This document shows, piece by piece, positions 45,161 to 56,200 of a stretch of DNA of 64,000 nucleotides. The position numbers were made by a program, and so were the translations under genes. Below the pieces are notes generated by a model. The model was given only the letters and a program-made list of their open reading frames with translations. It did not search any database and was not told the origin of the DNA. The DNA comes from Cryptomeria japonica (lineage: Eukaryota > Streptophyta > Pinopsida > Cupressales > Cupressaceae). The stretch spans positions 287,925,957 to 287,989,956 of the forward strand of contig NC_081410.1 in the NCBI RefSeq assembly GCF_030272615.1, given 5' to 3'. The first letter of the stretch is position 1. The number at the start of each line of letters is the position of its first letter.

Positions 45161-46230
45161 TTAATGTTCTTCATCTTCTTTATCGCTCTCTTCATTTACC
45201 GATTGAGCACCTATTTCTACACCTTCCTGCTCATCATTCTTTTGTACTTCTAGTTCAATAAACACAAGTTTTTCTTCATCTTTCTCAAGTTCAGATCTGC
45301 TGGTCTTATCAGATTTATGAAAGAGTTCATCTACCTTCACATTTGCACTCTCAATGATTCTTTTTGTTCTCTTGTTATAACATTTGAAAGCCTTACTCTT
45401 TGTAGAGTAACCAAGAAAAATACCTTCATCACACTTTGCATCAAACTTTCCAATGAAATCATCACGTTTAATAAAACATTTACTCCCAAAAATTTTAAAG
45501 TAACTTATAGTAGGAGTCTTTCCATGCCATAATTCATAAGGTGTTTTGTTGTTACCTCTCTTGACAAGTACCCAATTCAAAGTGTAAACAACAATGCTAA
45601 CTGCTTCTCTCCAAAACATTTTTGGTACTTCACCTTGAATCAACATGGTTCTAGCAGCTTCAACAATTGTTATATTCATTCTTTCTACTATCTCATTCTG
45701 TTGTGGAGTTCTAGGAGCTGACATCTGCCTCTTGATACCCTGTTCATCACAAAACTTCACAAACTCATTAGAAGTAAATTCTCCTCCCTGTTCAAATCTC
45801 AAACATTTCAAATTCTTCCTAGTTTCTTTCTCAACTAAAGCTTTGACTGCTTTGAATTTGTTGAATGCCTCAGACTTTTCTCTTAGAAAAGTTACCCATG
45901 TCATCTTGGAAAAGTCATCGGTGAAAATCATGAAATATCTATTACCAAAATAGCTCTTAGTCTGTATAGGACCACAAAGATCAGTATGAACCAAATCTAG
46001 AATATTTTCTGAAGAGAAATACTTACTCTTAAGAGATACAGAAGTCATCTTACCCATATGAAAATCCTTACATAACACATATCTAGTTTAAGAAGCTGGG
46101 GAAAACCTCTCACAATACTTGATTTACTAACCTTTATCAAATTGTCAAAATTTACATGACAAAACCTCTTCTACCATAGCCAGTTGTCTTCAATCTTTGC
46201 TACCAAACAACTATTCACATTAGTATTCAG
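45161..46230 (-). pseudogene. Copia-4 integrase
   Basis: An uninterrupted frame 46078-45161 (305 codons) has DLVHTDLCGPIQTKSYFGNR, FTDDFSKMTWV, the core continuing to RTPQQNEIVERMN, and TPYELWHGKTPTISYFKIFG. The zinc-binding N-terminus lies upstream in decayed sequence. The second catalytic Asp is replaced: the window has LRFEQGGEF where the family has an Asp before (R/Q)GGEF. The third acidic residue (VER) is kept. The C-terminal tail is Glu-rich. It would catalyse insertion; the substitution and the lost N-terminus argue against activity. Confidence 0.92.
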
Positions 46231-46452
46231 ATGAAATAGATTACCTCCAAGAATCTAGTAGCAATCAATTCTCCATTACTTCCAAGAATCCTGCACACTC
46301 CACTTTTAAATTCTAGAAGATATCCCTTATCATTTAATTGACCAACACTCAAAAGGTTATGTTTTAATCCATCAACCCAAAAGACATCATCTGCATTACT
46401 TTTTCCATTCAATGAAATAGTTCCTTTACCTTTAACCATGCAGGGTGAGGTG
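46227..46452 (-). pseudogene. Copia-4 protease remnant (active site missing)
   Basis: The frame has SPCMVKGKGTISLNGK, then LKHNLLSVGQLNDKGYLLEF, the C-terminal half of Copia protease and following linker. The D-(S/T)-G-(A/C) active-site segment that normally lies between the knuckle and this stretch is absent, because the gag knuckle tail (about 46455) runs almost directly into it. A small deletion is inferred. Confidence 0.8.
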
Positions 46453-47381
46453 TTACCATGGACAACAATGTTTTTGTCCTTTTCCTTTAAATTTATTGAA
46501 CTTTTCTTTTCTATCACCGTTAGGACAATTTGTAGCAATGTGTCCAATCTTATTGCAGGAAAAACACTTCAAGGGTAATTTACATTTATACTTACTAGTG
46601 CCTCTAGAAAATATTTTGGCCAATAGTGCCTCAAGTTCCATCAGATGATCTTCATTACATCCTCACCTCTGCTACCACCATGACTAGACATGCAGTCATG
46701 ATTATGACAAATATCCTTTCCTTTACTAATAGATGTACCACTTAAAAAAGATTTAAAAATAGATTCAAATGGTTTTGAAACTCTATTATCAAAGTTGTTT
46801 AACTCAAACACAGTCAACTTTCCAATAAGAGAATAAGTAGTGATTTTATCTTTAGAAATAGATCTCAATTCTTCAATTACAGAAACTCTAATAGCATATT
46901 GTGGTAGGAGAGTTCTAATCATTTTAATAACAACAATATTATCATAAATCTTACCTCCAACACTCTTAATACCACTTACAACTTCTTTAATCCTTTGACC
47001 ATATTGTGCAATGTTCTCACCATCAACCATTTTCATGTCATCAAATTTGCCTCTTAAACTTTTTTCTTTTTCTCTTTGTACATGTTTGTCTCCTCCATAA
47101 ATCAATTCTAATTTCTCCCATACCTCAAATGCACTTTCTAATCCATGAACATCTATATACTCAAAATCAGATAAAGTACTTACAATTGCTTCCAAGGATT
47201 GAATGGTTTCTTGTTGTTCTTTAAGCTCATCCATTGTCAAGGGGTTGGTAGTAGGAGAAACATACTTGTTTATCACATGATTCCAATACTGAGCACCCAA
47301 TCCTTTAATGTATATCTTCATTCGGTCTTTTCATATCCAGTAGTTATCCTTGGTAAACTTGGGACCCTCCTTCTTCATCAT
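46453..47381 (-). pseudogene. Copia-4 gag
   Basis: The likely start is the ATG at 47381 (MMKKEGPKFTKDNYWI), with a stop after 16 codons. The frame resumes at 47321 and runs to 46641. It has the UBN2-type gag core: LEAIVSTLSDFEYIDVHGLE, AFEVWEKLELIYGGDKHVQR and KKSLRGKFDDMKM-like helices. After a shift, 46641-46453 has the knuckle CFSCNKIGHIATNC and a Lys-rich tail. Gag forms the particle; two breaks disable it. Confidence 0.9.
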
Positions 47382-47438
47382 ATTTTCTTCAAAATCTTTC
47401 CCTCAAGCTGTTAAGCTTTCTGCACACAGAGGACCAAC

Positions 47439-47450
47439 GCTCTAATACCA
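47439..47450 (-). other. Primer-binding site of Copia-4
   Basis: TGGTATTAGAGC on minus, one change from the iMet-type TGGTATCAGAGC, two bases from the LTR edge at 47453. Confidence 0.88.
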
Positions 47451-47452
47451 AT

Positions 47453-48952
47453 TGTTAATCTTAGAGGATATGGTTAATATTGAGAGGGGGGTGAATCAGT
47501 ATTAACAATAATTTTGAACTTAAAACTTGAACTTGCAAACTTTACCAGATCAATCATAAACTAGTAATAAACTCTTTACCATTACCGGTAATTACTGATA
47601 ACCAACTGTTAAACTAGTTTATCAGAACTACTCATTAAGTGTTCATGAACATGCATAAACTAAAAGTAAAACATAACAACACATAAAAACATTCACCATA
47701 TGAACACCATGTTTTTCACATGAAAACCCAAATAGGAGAAAACCATGATGGGAATTGGTACCCACAAAAATTGTGCACTCTTTCGAAATGCGCCTATTAG
47801 GAGCCTAGCTTGGTTAGAAGCTTATAAAGATTCCCTATTAGGAGCAGACCCTGTTAGGAGTCACTGATTAAGGGATTTAGATTATGAGCCCTGTTAGGAT
47901 CTTTGACCTGTTAGGATCAACCTCGCAAGAGGATTTAACACTCATATGTTGAGCTACCCGGTTAAGGGATTTATAATGCAAGGCCTGTTAGGACCTACCC
48001 GGTTAAGGGAATTTGACTGCTGCAATTGTTAGAGAACAACAGTGAATGATCTGGGTATAGCACTTAATTGCTTGCTTGATCAGATCCAATTCTTTCTCCA
48101 AATTTTCTATACTCTTGCAGATCTGATACTCTGGTTTGGCTTCACGCTCTTCTCAAAACCACCGACACTACAAACATCAATTGTACCAACATAAATAACC
48201 TTTTCAACTTAGTCAATCACAAAACCCTAAGACTTGCAGCATAGATCATCACAAATATTTACAACTCATTATAGATCATCATTGATCATCATATGGATCA
48301 TTACAATCAATTACAACTGCTTAATGATCACTGTATCTCGATCTGATACAAAGTCAAACCCTTAGAACACTCCACTAAGCACTTTGCATATTCCCAAGAA
48401 ATTCGCTTTCCAAACATACCAAAACATCATTCAAACACTTCACGTGGTTTGTGCCACGTCACCTCCAACATTTGAACCTGATGTAGATCACCACCAAACC
48501 AAAAATCATTACCGGTTATAATAATTCTTTGTCGGTCCTTAAACCCTAGAAAAAATACAACAAAAATAATAAACATGATTTCCGATAACCAAAACATGAT
48601 GCGGTTCCGGTCAGATACATATTACAATGACACAAACTCACATTCCAAACCACAACACTTCAATCATCACCAATCGCCAGATCTAATTAAAACATTTCCT
48701 CATTTACCGGTTAAGGTCCTAATTCCCAGTTTATTGTTCTTTATCGGTAAGCTCTTTTAGTAGACCAAAAAGACTTAGATGACAAAATACAACAGAGTAA
48801 ACATCAGTTGCCATAAATGACAACACAAATAACTAATCAAAGTCATCCAATCATGCAATCTCAGTCTCTTCATCACAATGTCATCACAAACAGTCCTTTA
48901 TTGGTTCAATCATCATTCTTCATCTGCATCAGTTATTCCAATCATGCCAACA
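47453..48952 (-). repeat. 5' LTR of Copia-4
   Basis: 1500 bp; TGTTAATCTTAGAGG on plus to CATGCCAACA. Same features as the 3' LTR. Confidence 0.93.
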
Positions 48953-50053
48953 CAAGTAAGGCTATGATCTTTAGTTTTATGTAATATAGGTAAATTATCT
49001 GGTTAATGGTCTATTAAGGAAATTATCATAGGAGATAGGAGGAGTAATCAAAAACTTGATATTAAATTTTGTTTGGAGATTAAGTAATGAGATCCATTTC
49101 TTATGAGTAATATACTTGTGTGAATATATGATTGATTAAATTGTTTAATGACATCATATAGACTATTGTTATTATCTGTATGCTATTTTGGTAGTACATC
49201 ATTGAGTGATTAGTTGAGGTTTTGATATCTATTTATATTGTAACTCGGTAAGTGTGGTAATTTCTTAGATAGGATATATTCAATATTAATCATGTCATTA
49301 GTATATTCCTTGTGTATGTATGAAACACTTTATTTCCTCCTTGCATATGTCTCCTTTCATGAAGAATATTTTCTTGGAATTTTGTAAAGACTATATTGCA
49401 TTAAAATGATAAAATGAATATAGATATACTAATAAACATATGGTTTTAAAATTTTGGCACACACTCTCTAACACATTCAGGGTGTTGTACCCTCAGGTAT
49501 TGTGTAGCAGTTACTCCCTTTAGTGTGACTGAAATTGGTCACCTCGTGATGTAGATTTGGATAAGTTGGCTATTTTTCCTTGAGTTATTTTGTGATTTGT
49601 GCTAGAATCATTGAAGTTAATTTGATTTTGGGATTTTATAATTCTTCTTTCATCTATTTTTGATGTGGTGGCACTTGTCACACTTTGCTTCTTGACCGAT
49701 TTCGTCAATAATTTTTGTGATCTAATGTTGGTTTTGATGACCCTTTCTTTTTTGACTTTCTCTTATGTTGTAGTTGTTGTTGTCTTTTGTGATCATTCCG
49801 TATGTTGAGTATTGTGGGCCCTCATTTTGTGTGAATTATTGTCTCTGTCATGTTAATTTCAAACCTCTGATAGTGTGTGCAAGGGAGGACACCGTAGAGA
49901 AGTGCACTAGACATAGTGAACAATTAGATAATGTTAGTATCAGATGAGTAAATGAAATATGAGATAGAAGTGCATTTGGATTCGAGAAGTTTGTAATATA
50001 TGAAATAGTTAAATGCAAAGGAACTGTTATGAGTACTTTTGTGTATATGTATG

Positions 50054-50056
<3 letters not shown>

Positions 50057-50100
<44 letters not shown>
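50057..50100. repeat. (TA)n microsatellite
   Basis: About 21 TA units within the LARD internal domain, preceded by a short ATGT repeat. The minus-strand frame with Tyr-Ile repeats here is an artefact of it. Confidence 0.95.
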
Positions 50101-50103
<3 letters not shown>

Positions 50104-50849
50104 GAATGGATTTGAGTGTCTTTAAACAATTTGATTGCATGAAATATGCATTGAATATTTGTATCAGAGTAGCGTAGTGGAAGTGTGGTAGAAACTGAAA
50201 AGTTTGAATGTTGTAAATCTTGTTTTCATAGGATATAGGTTTCTAATAATTATGAGATTCTTTTGATCTTATTCGGTCTTGAAGGAAGTTTATTCAAATT
50301 TCTTCATATAAGTGTATGACATGTGTCTTCTTTAATAACATAAGGATGTGTCTATGTGTAAAGTATTGTGTAAAATGTATATCTGTCTTCTTAATTGCAT
50401 GCAACTAGATGTTAAATGAGTGTTTCCATGCTTGAAAGGGTATGAGTTATTGTGATTTTTGCTTTTAGATGCTAACTCAGTGACATGAATTATAGTTTTG
50501 GTCTTGCAAAATGTGGTTAAATAAAGTTCACTTGAAGATATTATAATGATTTAGCATGCTTATTGTCACTAGTAAGAGTTTTGTAACTTGTTTTATCTCT
50601 TATGTAATGCATTCACTTAAATAATTGAAGCATAGTAAGAAAACTTTTGTTGTTATTATCTTAATTTGAGCTAGGAAATATTTTGAGATAAGATGTTCTA
50701 ATGGTTGATGAATCCTCTAGTGAGGAGATTATGTATATTGTTCGTAAATGTTTTCTAGGAAAGATATGATTTGGTTGTGTTCAAAATAATTTTTAGATTA
50801 ACATGTACATCTTCATCTTAAGATTGTGAATTCTAGGAGTAAGTCGAAT

Positions 50850-50863
50850 TTTAGGGGGGAGGG
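50850..50863 (+). other. Polypurine tract of the LARD
   Basis: TTAGGGGGGAGGG just before the LTR start TGGAGTGCCCC; it supports plus orientation. Confidence 0.75.
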
Positions 50864-51713
50864 TGGAGTGCCCCTTCTTGACTCATCCTTTATGAGAGAA
50901 TGTGATAAACACTTTTAGATTTGTGCTCTGATAATCTCTTTGATATTAGTGGGTTCATTATGATTTATGTGGATGAAATATGTCCTATACTAATATGTTG
51001 ATCAAGCTTATGCACTCATTATTCATGTATGGATATATTGCTTATGAGGCTGTGATGATATCTTGATTATGCTAACCATATTCTATAATTATGATGATGA
51101 TTGAGTTGATGATTGTGGTTGTCTTCTAGTATCTTCATGATAGGGATGATGTCATACCACTCATTGAAAGCATGATATGTCGTCACGATTCTCTATCACT
51201 TGCCTGTTATTATGATGTATATGTATTGTATATGTTGTGTTACTGTTTGATGCAGGTTTGCAAGTACTAGACACTAACTCCACCTAGCTTCACAAGTTTG
51301 AGTGTGTCTCTATCCCAATGGCAAGTTGTCGGAGATGACATAGTTCCCTCACACACTCTAGGTCTAAGTTGTGTACCTTCTCAATTACGCCATGACACAA
51401 GTTGAGGTTAGAGTCTCGTGTTGTGTTCATTGCCTTGGCGTAAGGTGATTTAATTTTATGCTTATTTATTTTGAGTGGTGCGATTATTGTTTAATTATTT
51501 GATTATAGGATACTTAATTGATTTATTGTTTATTGGATTGTAGCTTATTATTTAATCATGAGTTGATATTTTATTGGTGGATTATTATTATCACTATTAT
51601 AGTTTAATTTGATTTATTTTTGTTGAGCAATTTATTATTTATTTATCTTATTTATTGTTTATTTATTTATTGTTGGGTTATTTATTGTTTTGATTATCTA
51701 TTTATTTATGTAT

Positions 51714-53618
51714 TGTAATGCCCCGCTAGGAACCCTAAAGGAAAACAACACAACTAGGCAACTACAGGGTGAAATAATTTTATTTTTTTGTTAAAGACTA
51801 AGTGCACTAACTAAAAACCATTGCACGTTTAACAACACAGCGGAAGTCTACCATATGTTTTCCTAAGGGTAACCAACGAAGATTAATTTCATAGATTCTA
51901 TTAACACCACAGTTAATCCATTTAATTAGATAAAATTGAATGCTTTAGTTTAAAACTACACATACATCCAAATTTCATAATAAGGAAATAAAAGTATTCC
52001 AATGTATCCAATTTCCATAAACCATTTAAACATAAGATCAAAACAATAACATTCATTTCACTGACATAATATTACAATATCCATAAATACATGGCCTCCA
52101 ATAATACCACTGGTTACAAAGTTACAATATCAAGGTTACATAAAAGTCTGATACAATGACCACAAGGTCTCAACTGAACAATGATCTCGAACAAGAGTTG
52201 GTACATAAACCACAAACCAAGAAACACCACTGAAGCCTTTCCTCGCCTGAAGATACAATCCAGAACATCCGATGGGAAGTGGCACTACCACCCGACCATG
52301 TGATCCTGAAATGGAACCACCCCACCATGCTAGGAGATGGTAGAAAACCCTCAAGCAAGCAAAGTAAGACAAGTACAAAAGGACTACAAGACTCTGCAAA
52401 CATCCATGTAACTCAACTCACAAAACGCAAGTGACTCTAAGAAGAGAGTGTCATCGCATAGCTTGATGGTTACCATGGTACAGCCTCCATAGGTCCTAAC
52501 CCCCATCCTGGGTTTCTCTTGGTAACCTCTCCCGAGCCTCCAGTTCCAACTAAGTCTCATGTGGACCCTACCAATCCTTTCATGAAGACAAGGTGGTAAG
52601 TTTTCCATTCTAGGCCTTCTCGTAGCATTATGAGCCCTGTACAAGCACTCACCTATGCACGAGGTACACTTATCTTAATTAATATTTATCTCACTCCCCC
52701 CCAATATATTATTATGTTATCACTTTTTAACTAACTTTTGATGGGTTATCCTATCATCCACTTCAGGCACGACCCCCACTCGAAAGCCACTCTCTCTCAT
52801 AGAAAACTAATAGGAAATATCTCTCTCTATGAGAACTCTATAGAGAAATAGACAACCATAAACAATCCTGACAAAGCACAGGTGAAGGATACACAATCAC
52901 TAACCAAAGATTGACCATTTGGATAACAACACACAATGGCTCATATCAAAAAGGTTATATAACAACACCTGGTCTAGGAGATATAGCAACATAAGACACA
53001 ATGACAATAACACAACCAATTTTGCAATGAAATTAAGCTTGACCGAGAATACCATTTACACAAGATCCTATTACAAACAATCTTTTCTCAACACAGCCAA
53101 AGCATGAATTACTTCCAAATAAAGATTTCCCAGAAAATAAGAAATACAACTATAGTTAAATAAATCAATTTTGTCATTTGTCTAATAAAGTTAAATAAAT
53201 TCACATATGAATTAATCTCCTAACGTGTTTACAAACATAAATATGGGATCTTAATTTATAAACTTTTTTCTGAAATAACTAAATTTGAATTAATTATATA
53301 TAAACTAAAATCTTCAATTATAAATTTCTCACATTTATATTTTACCAAAACCTTATTTAAAATCCCAAAGCATAAGAAAATTACTTTAATTAAAAGTAAT
53401 ATAAAGTAAAAACAACTATATATATATATATATGTATATTAAAACAAATATATTATTATTTTATTTTATTAAATTTCTTTAAAAATAAAATTTTAAAAAA
53501 ATATTAAAATAAAATAAAATTAAAAATTAAAACTACTACCTATTCGGCTACCCTAAGGTAGTGGTGCTACCATAGGCAGCCAACGCTACCCTTGGGTAGC
53601 GCTACTGTCCTAAGGCAG
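51714..53618 (-). repeat. 3' LTR remnant of Gypsy-4
   Basis: Collinear with 56201 to about 58107 of the 5' LTR, then stops inside the short-palindrome array. The distal 1.8 kb is deleted. Frames at 52136-52644 are LTR by-products repeated at 56624-57132. Confidence 0.92.
53531..53618. repeat. Short-palindrome array, truncated copy
   Basis: Units such as CTACCCTAAGGTAG and GCTACCCTTGGGTAGC, each able to form a hairpin. The array is cut by the deletion junction. Confidence 0.85.
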
Positions 53619-54496
53619 TAGTCGCCCTTGATGAAAACTGAAGGCGCGTTCGTCAACCCGAATGGCACCACTGTGAACTCATAGTGACCATAACGAGTAC
53701 GAAACATTGTCTTATGAATGTCTACATCCTAAATACATAACTGATGGTATCCAAAATTCAAATCAATCTTAGAGAACACCTTGGCTCCCTTAACCTAATC
53801 AAAAAGGTCATCTATACGAGGCAATGGATATCTATTCTGGATGGTTACCTTATTCAACTGTCGATAATCAATGCATAACCGAAGAGAACCATCTTTCTTC
53901 TTAATGAAGATAACAGGCGCACCCAAAGGGGAAACACTAGGACGAATGGATCCCTTGGCCAACAATTTTTCTATCTGCAATTTCAACTCACTTAACTCTT
54001 GAGTAGTCATCTGATATGGAGCTCTCGAAATAGGTTCTGCACCAGGAACCAAATCGACATGAAAGTCTATGTCTCGCTTCGGAGGCATACCAAGAATATC
54101 CAATGGAAATACATCCACATACTCTATAAGAATAGGATGACTATCAAGAGTGATTTCTTGACTCTCTGACTCATCCAATTTCTTAAGAGAAATTGCAAAA
54201 ATCTGACATCCTCTATGCATACACCACTTAAGTTGCATAGCGGAGATCATACGCAGGGATATCGGCCTCTGTACTCCAACAATATCCACTTCTTTTCCTG
54301 GGTCATTTAAACACTCCATTGTCTTCTTGCGATAATCTATATGAGCATTGTGAGATGATAGCCAATCCATCCCCAATACAACTCCATAAGATCCCAAATG
54401 AATAACCTGAAGGTCAACTAAAGTAAATATGGTTCCTAGTTTCAACTCACAACTGGGAATAAAGGCATCTATAGAAACACGGACACCTGTAGCCAA
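53619..54496 (-). pseudogene. Gypsy-4 reverse transcriptase, N-terminal part
   Basis: 54496-53795 has the protease-RT linker ([20 protein letters not shown]), then [40 protein letters not shown] and [13 protein letters not shown]. 53794-53625 continues with [18 protein letters not shown] and [12 protein letters not shown], with a stop. The YxDD catalytic motif is missing because the deletion junction follows immediately. It cannot make an active enzyme. Confidence 0.92.
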
Positions 54497-54498
54497 CT

Positions 54499-54720
54499 CT
54501 ACTTGTCACCTATCTGCCTACTTAGCAGACGTAAGTTCGCACCGCTCCACAATGGATGAAGAAATAAAAAATCAGAAGCTCCAGAATCGAAAAGTATAGA
54601 GATAGGGGTTCCATGCAACATACCTACTACCCCAATGACTGTACCCAGATGATCAGCTTGGTGGTCATCTACCATTGCAAATACTCTATGGGTTCTCCTT
54701 GCATCTCCTACTATAGGTTC
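54499..54720 (-). pseudogene. Gypsy-4 aspartic protease
   Basis: RTHRVFAMVDDHQADH then GTPISILFDSGASDFLFLHP, with the D-S-G-A active site. It ends in a stop at 54499, directly before the RT linker. Confidence 0.88.
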
Positions 54721-55687
54721 AAATGTTGTTGGCCTCTGACTACCTATGTTGTGGAAATTTTGAGGGCACTGCATAGCTCTGTGACCAAACTGCCCACAAG
54801 AGAAGAAAGCTCCTCTATTACTTGTCAGTCCACTAGATTGCTGGAAACTTCCCTGACTAGGGGCATGAGATGCACTCTGCGAGGCCTGCCCTGTAGGGCC
54901 CTGTTTGTTCCTCTGGTAGTTCCTACCCTTCTTATACTGAGAATTGCCACCTTGTTTGCCTTGGAACTATTTTGGTTTTGACTGTTGCTGTTGTTGTTGC
55001 CCACCTTTAGCGGGTGTTGGAGGAGTCCTAAATGGTGCAGCTGACTGGGATTGATTTCCCCGAGCTTTATTTCCATTGGTAGGTGCACTCCCTATCTGCA
55101 CACTTGTATGACCACCAAGTGCATGGCTAAGGTTTAGCTCAACCAATCTAGCTTTCGCCATGGCTATCTCTACTGAGGGTGGCTCAAACACCCTCACTCC
55201 TCCACTGATACGATCGTTCAAACCTCTCAAGAAATGTTGGACAAGCATAGCCTCATCATTACCAATTCTAGCATATTGTTTGAGCTCATAAAACCTGTGC
55301 TCATATTGGTCTATTGTCATCCCATACTGATGCAAAGCATAAAACTCATCTACTCGAGTCTGCCTCCACTAGGGTGAGAGAAATCATGCCCTGAATCTCT
55401 CCAGAAATAGTTCCCAAGTGATGGTGTTAATGCATACACTGATCGTCTCCTCCTCTAATCTCCACCAGATTGAAGCAAATTTATTGAGATGCATAATAGC
55501 ACATCTCGCCTTGGTGTTGCTATTGTATGGAAACATAGTGAAACACTGGTCCAAGCCGATAAGTCAGGTCTCTGCCTCAAGACCAGTACCCATACCATCA
55601 AAGTAAGGAGGATTAGACCTCATCAAGTCCTTTATGTGACCCAATGATGGTGGATCTCGGACAGCTGGAATCTCCCCTCGCCTTGGT

Positions 55688-55740
<53 letters not shown>

Positions 55741-56049
55741 AACCTATTGAAGCGGCTCCTCAATCTGAGCATGAATAGGCTGCTCAAACTCAAGCCTTTG
55801 GCTTAACCTAGCCAAAACCTCCTGAAACATCTGTCTCAGCTCTTCCCTTTCAGAAACATGTTCTCCTGCATGCTAAGAGTTTTGATGAACAGATTGTTCC
55901 TGCTCCTGATGAACTGACTGTTCCGGCTCAACACTCACATGAGTGGGTGGTGGTGAAGGACTGTGATGGTCAGAACCACGGCCCTGTCCTCGACCTCTGC
56001 CTCCTTTGTGACCACCTGTACGGCCACCTCCTCTAGCTTTCCTAGCCAT
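54721..56049 (-). pseudogene. Gypsy-4 gag
   Basis: The likely start is the ATG at 56049 (MARKARGGGRTGGHKGGRGR), a Gly/Arg-rich opening, then Pro/His/Gln-rich sequence with a stop at 55873. A (GA)n run encodes an Arg-Glu stretch near 55735-55690. The core follows: PPYFDGMGTGLEAETWLIGL, FASIWWRLEEETI, MTIDQYEHRFYELKQYARIG and LVQHFLRGLNDRI. A Gln-rich linker and AFFSCGQFGHRAMQCPQ come last. The knuckle keeps C-x4-H-x4-C, but its first Cys is Phe. Further stops at about 55370 and 54967 break the frame. Confidence 0.9.
55691..55738. repeat. (CT)24 microsatellite inside gag
   Basis: An uninterrupted CT run of 48 bp; on the coding minus strand (GA)n gives alternating Arg-Glu without a frameshift. 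Confidence 0.95.
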
Positions 56050-56185
56050 GACCTGGTACCATAAAAGAGAAAACGGTTCAGATCTATAGCAAGGATAAGA
56101 CAAGAGAGATACAAACATTATGACCTAAGCACGATGGTCAACTAAAAGGCACACTACAAACCCAAAGTACCCAGTGTTAAAACTT

Positions 56186-56198
56186 GGCTCTAATACCA
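56186..56198 (-). other. Primer-binding site of Gypsy-4
   Basis: TGGTATTAGAGCC on minus, two bases from the LTR end (TGTAATGCCC on plus at 56201); iMet type with one change. Confidence 0.88.
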
Positions 56199-56200
56199 AA

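Larger units (their letters stand above)
41624..48952 (-). mobile_element. Copia-4: Ty1/Copia element with both LTRs
   Basis: A 7329-bp minus-strand element. The 5' LTR is 47453-48952, PBS 47439-47450, then gag, a protease remnant, integrase, RT, RNase H, a tail with G-rich tracts, a polypurine tract (CCAAAGGGGGATAA on minus, 43128-43141) and the 3' LTR 41624-43127. Integrase before RT defines Ty1/Copia. Flanking 5-mers AAAGT (41619-41623) and CAAGT (48953-48957) match in four of five bases, fitting a worn target duplication. It interrupts the LARD internal domain. Confidence 0.95.
40069..50863 (+). other. Internal domain of the LARD, non-coding
   Basis: Outside Copia-4 the internal domain is 40069-41623 and 48953-50863, about 3.5 kb. 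No frame above background and no gag or pol motif is present. The start TCTAGTTTCAAAGCC looks like a mutated iMet PBS (TGGTATCAGAGCC with several changes). A (TA)n microsatellite lies at 50057-50100. Confidence 0.8.

Noticed and set aside
41624-48957. Copia-4 treated as a host gene because of its long integrase frame
   Set aside because: Flanking LTRs, PBS, polypurine tract and a near-perfect target duplication show it is a transposable element.
49848-50129. Minus-strand frame rich in Tyr-Ile
   Set aside because: Produced by the (TA)n microsatellite in the LARD internal domain.
52136-52644. Overlapping minus-strand frames, repeated at 56624-57132
   Set aside because: They fall inside both Gypsy-4 LTRs; the repetition reflects LTR duplication, and there is no domain or conserved start.
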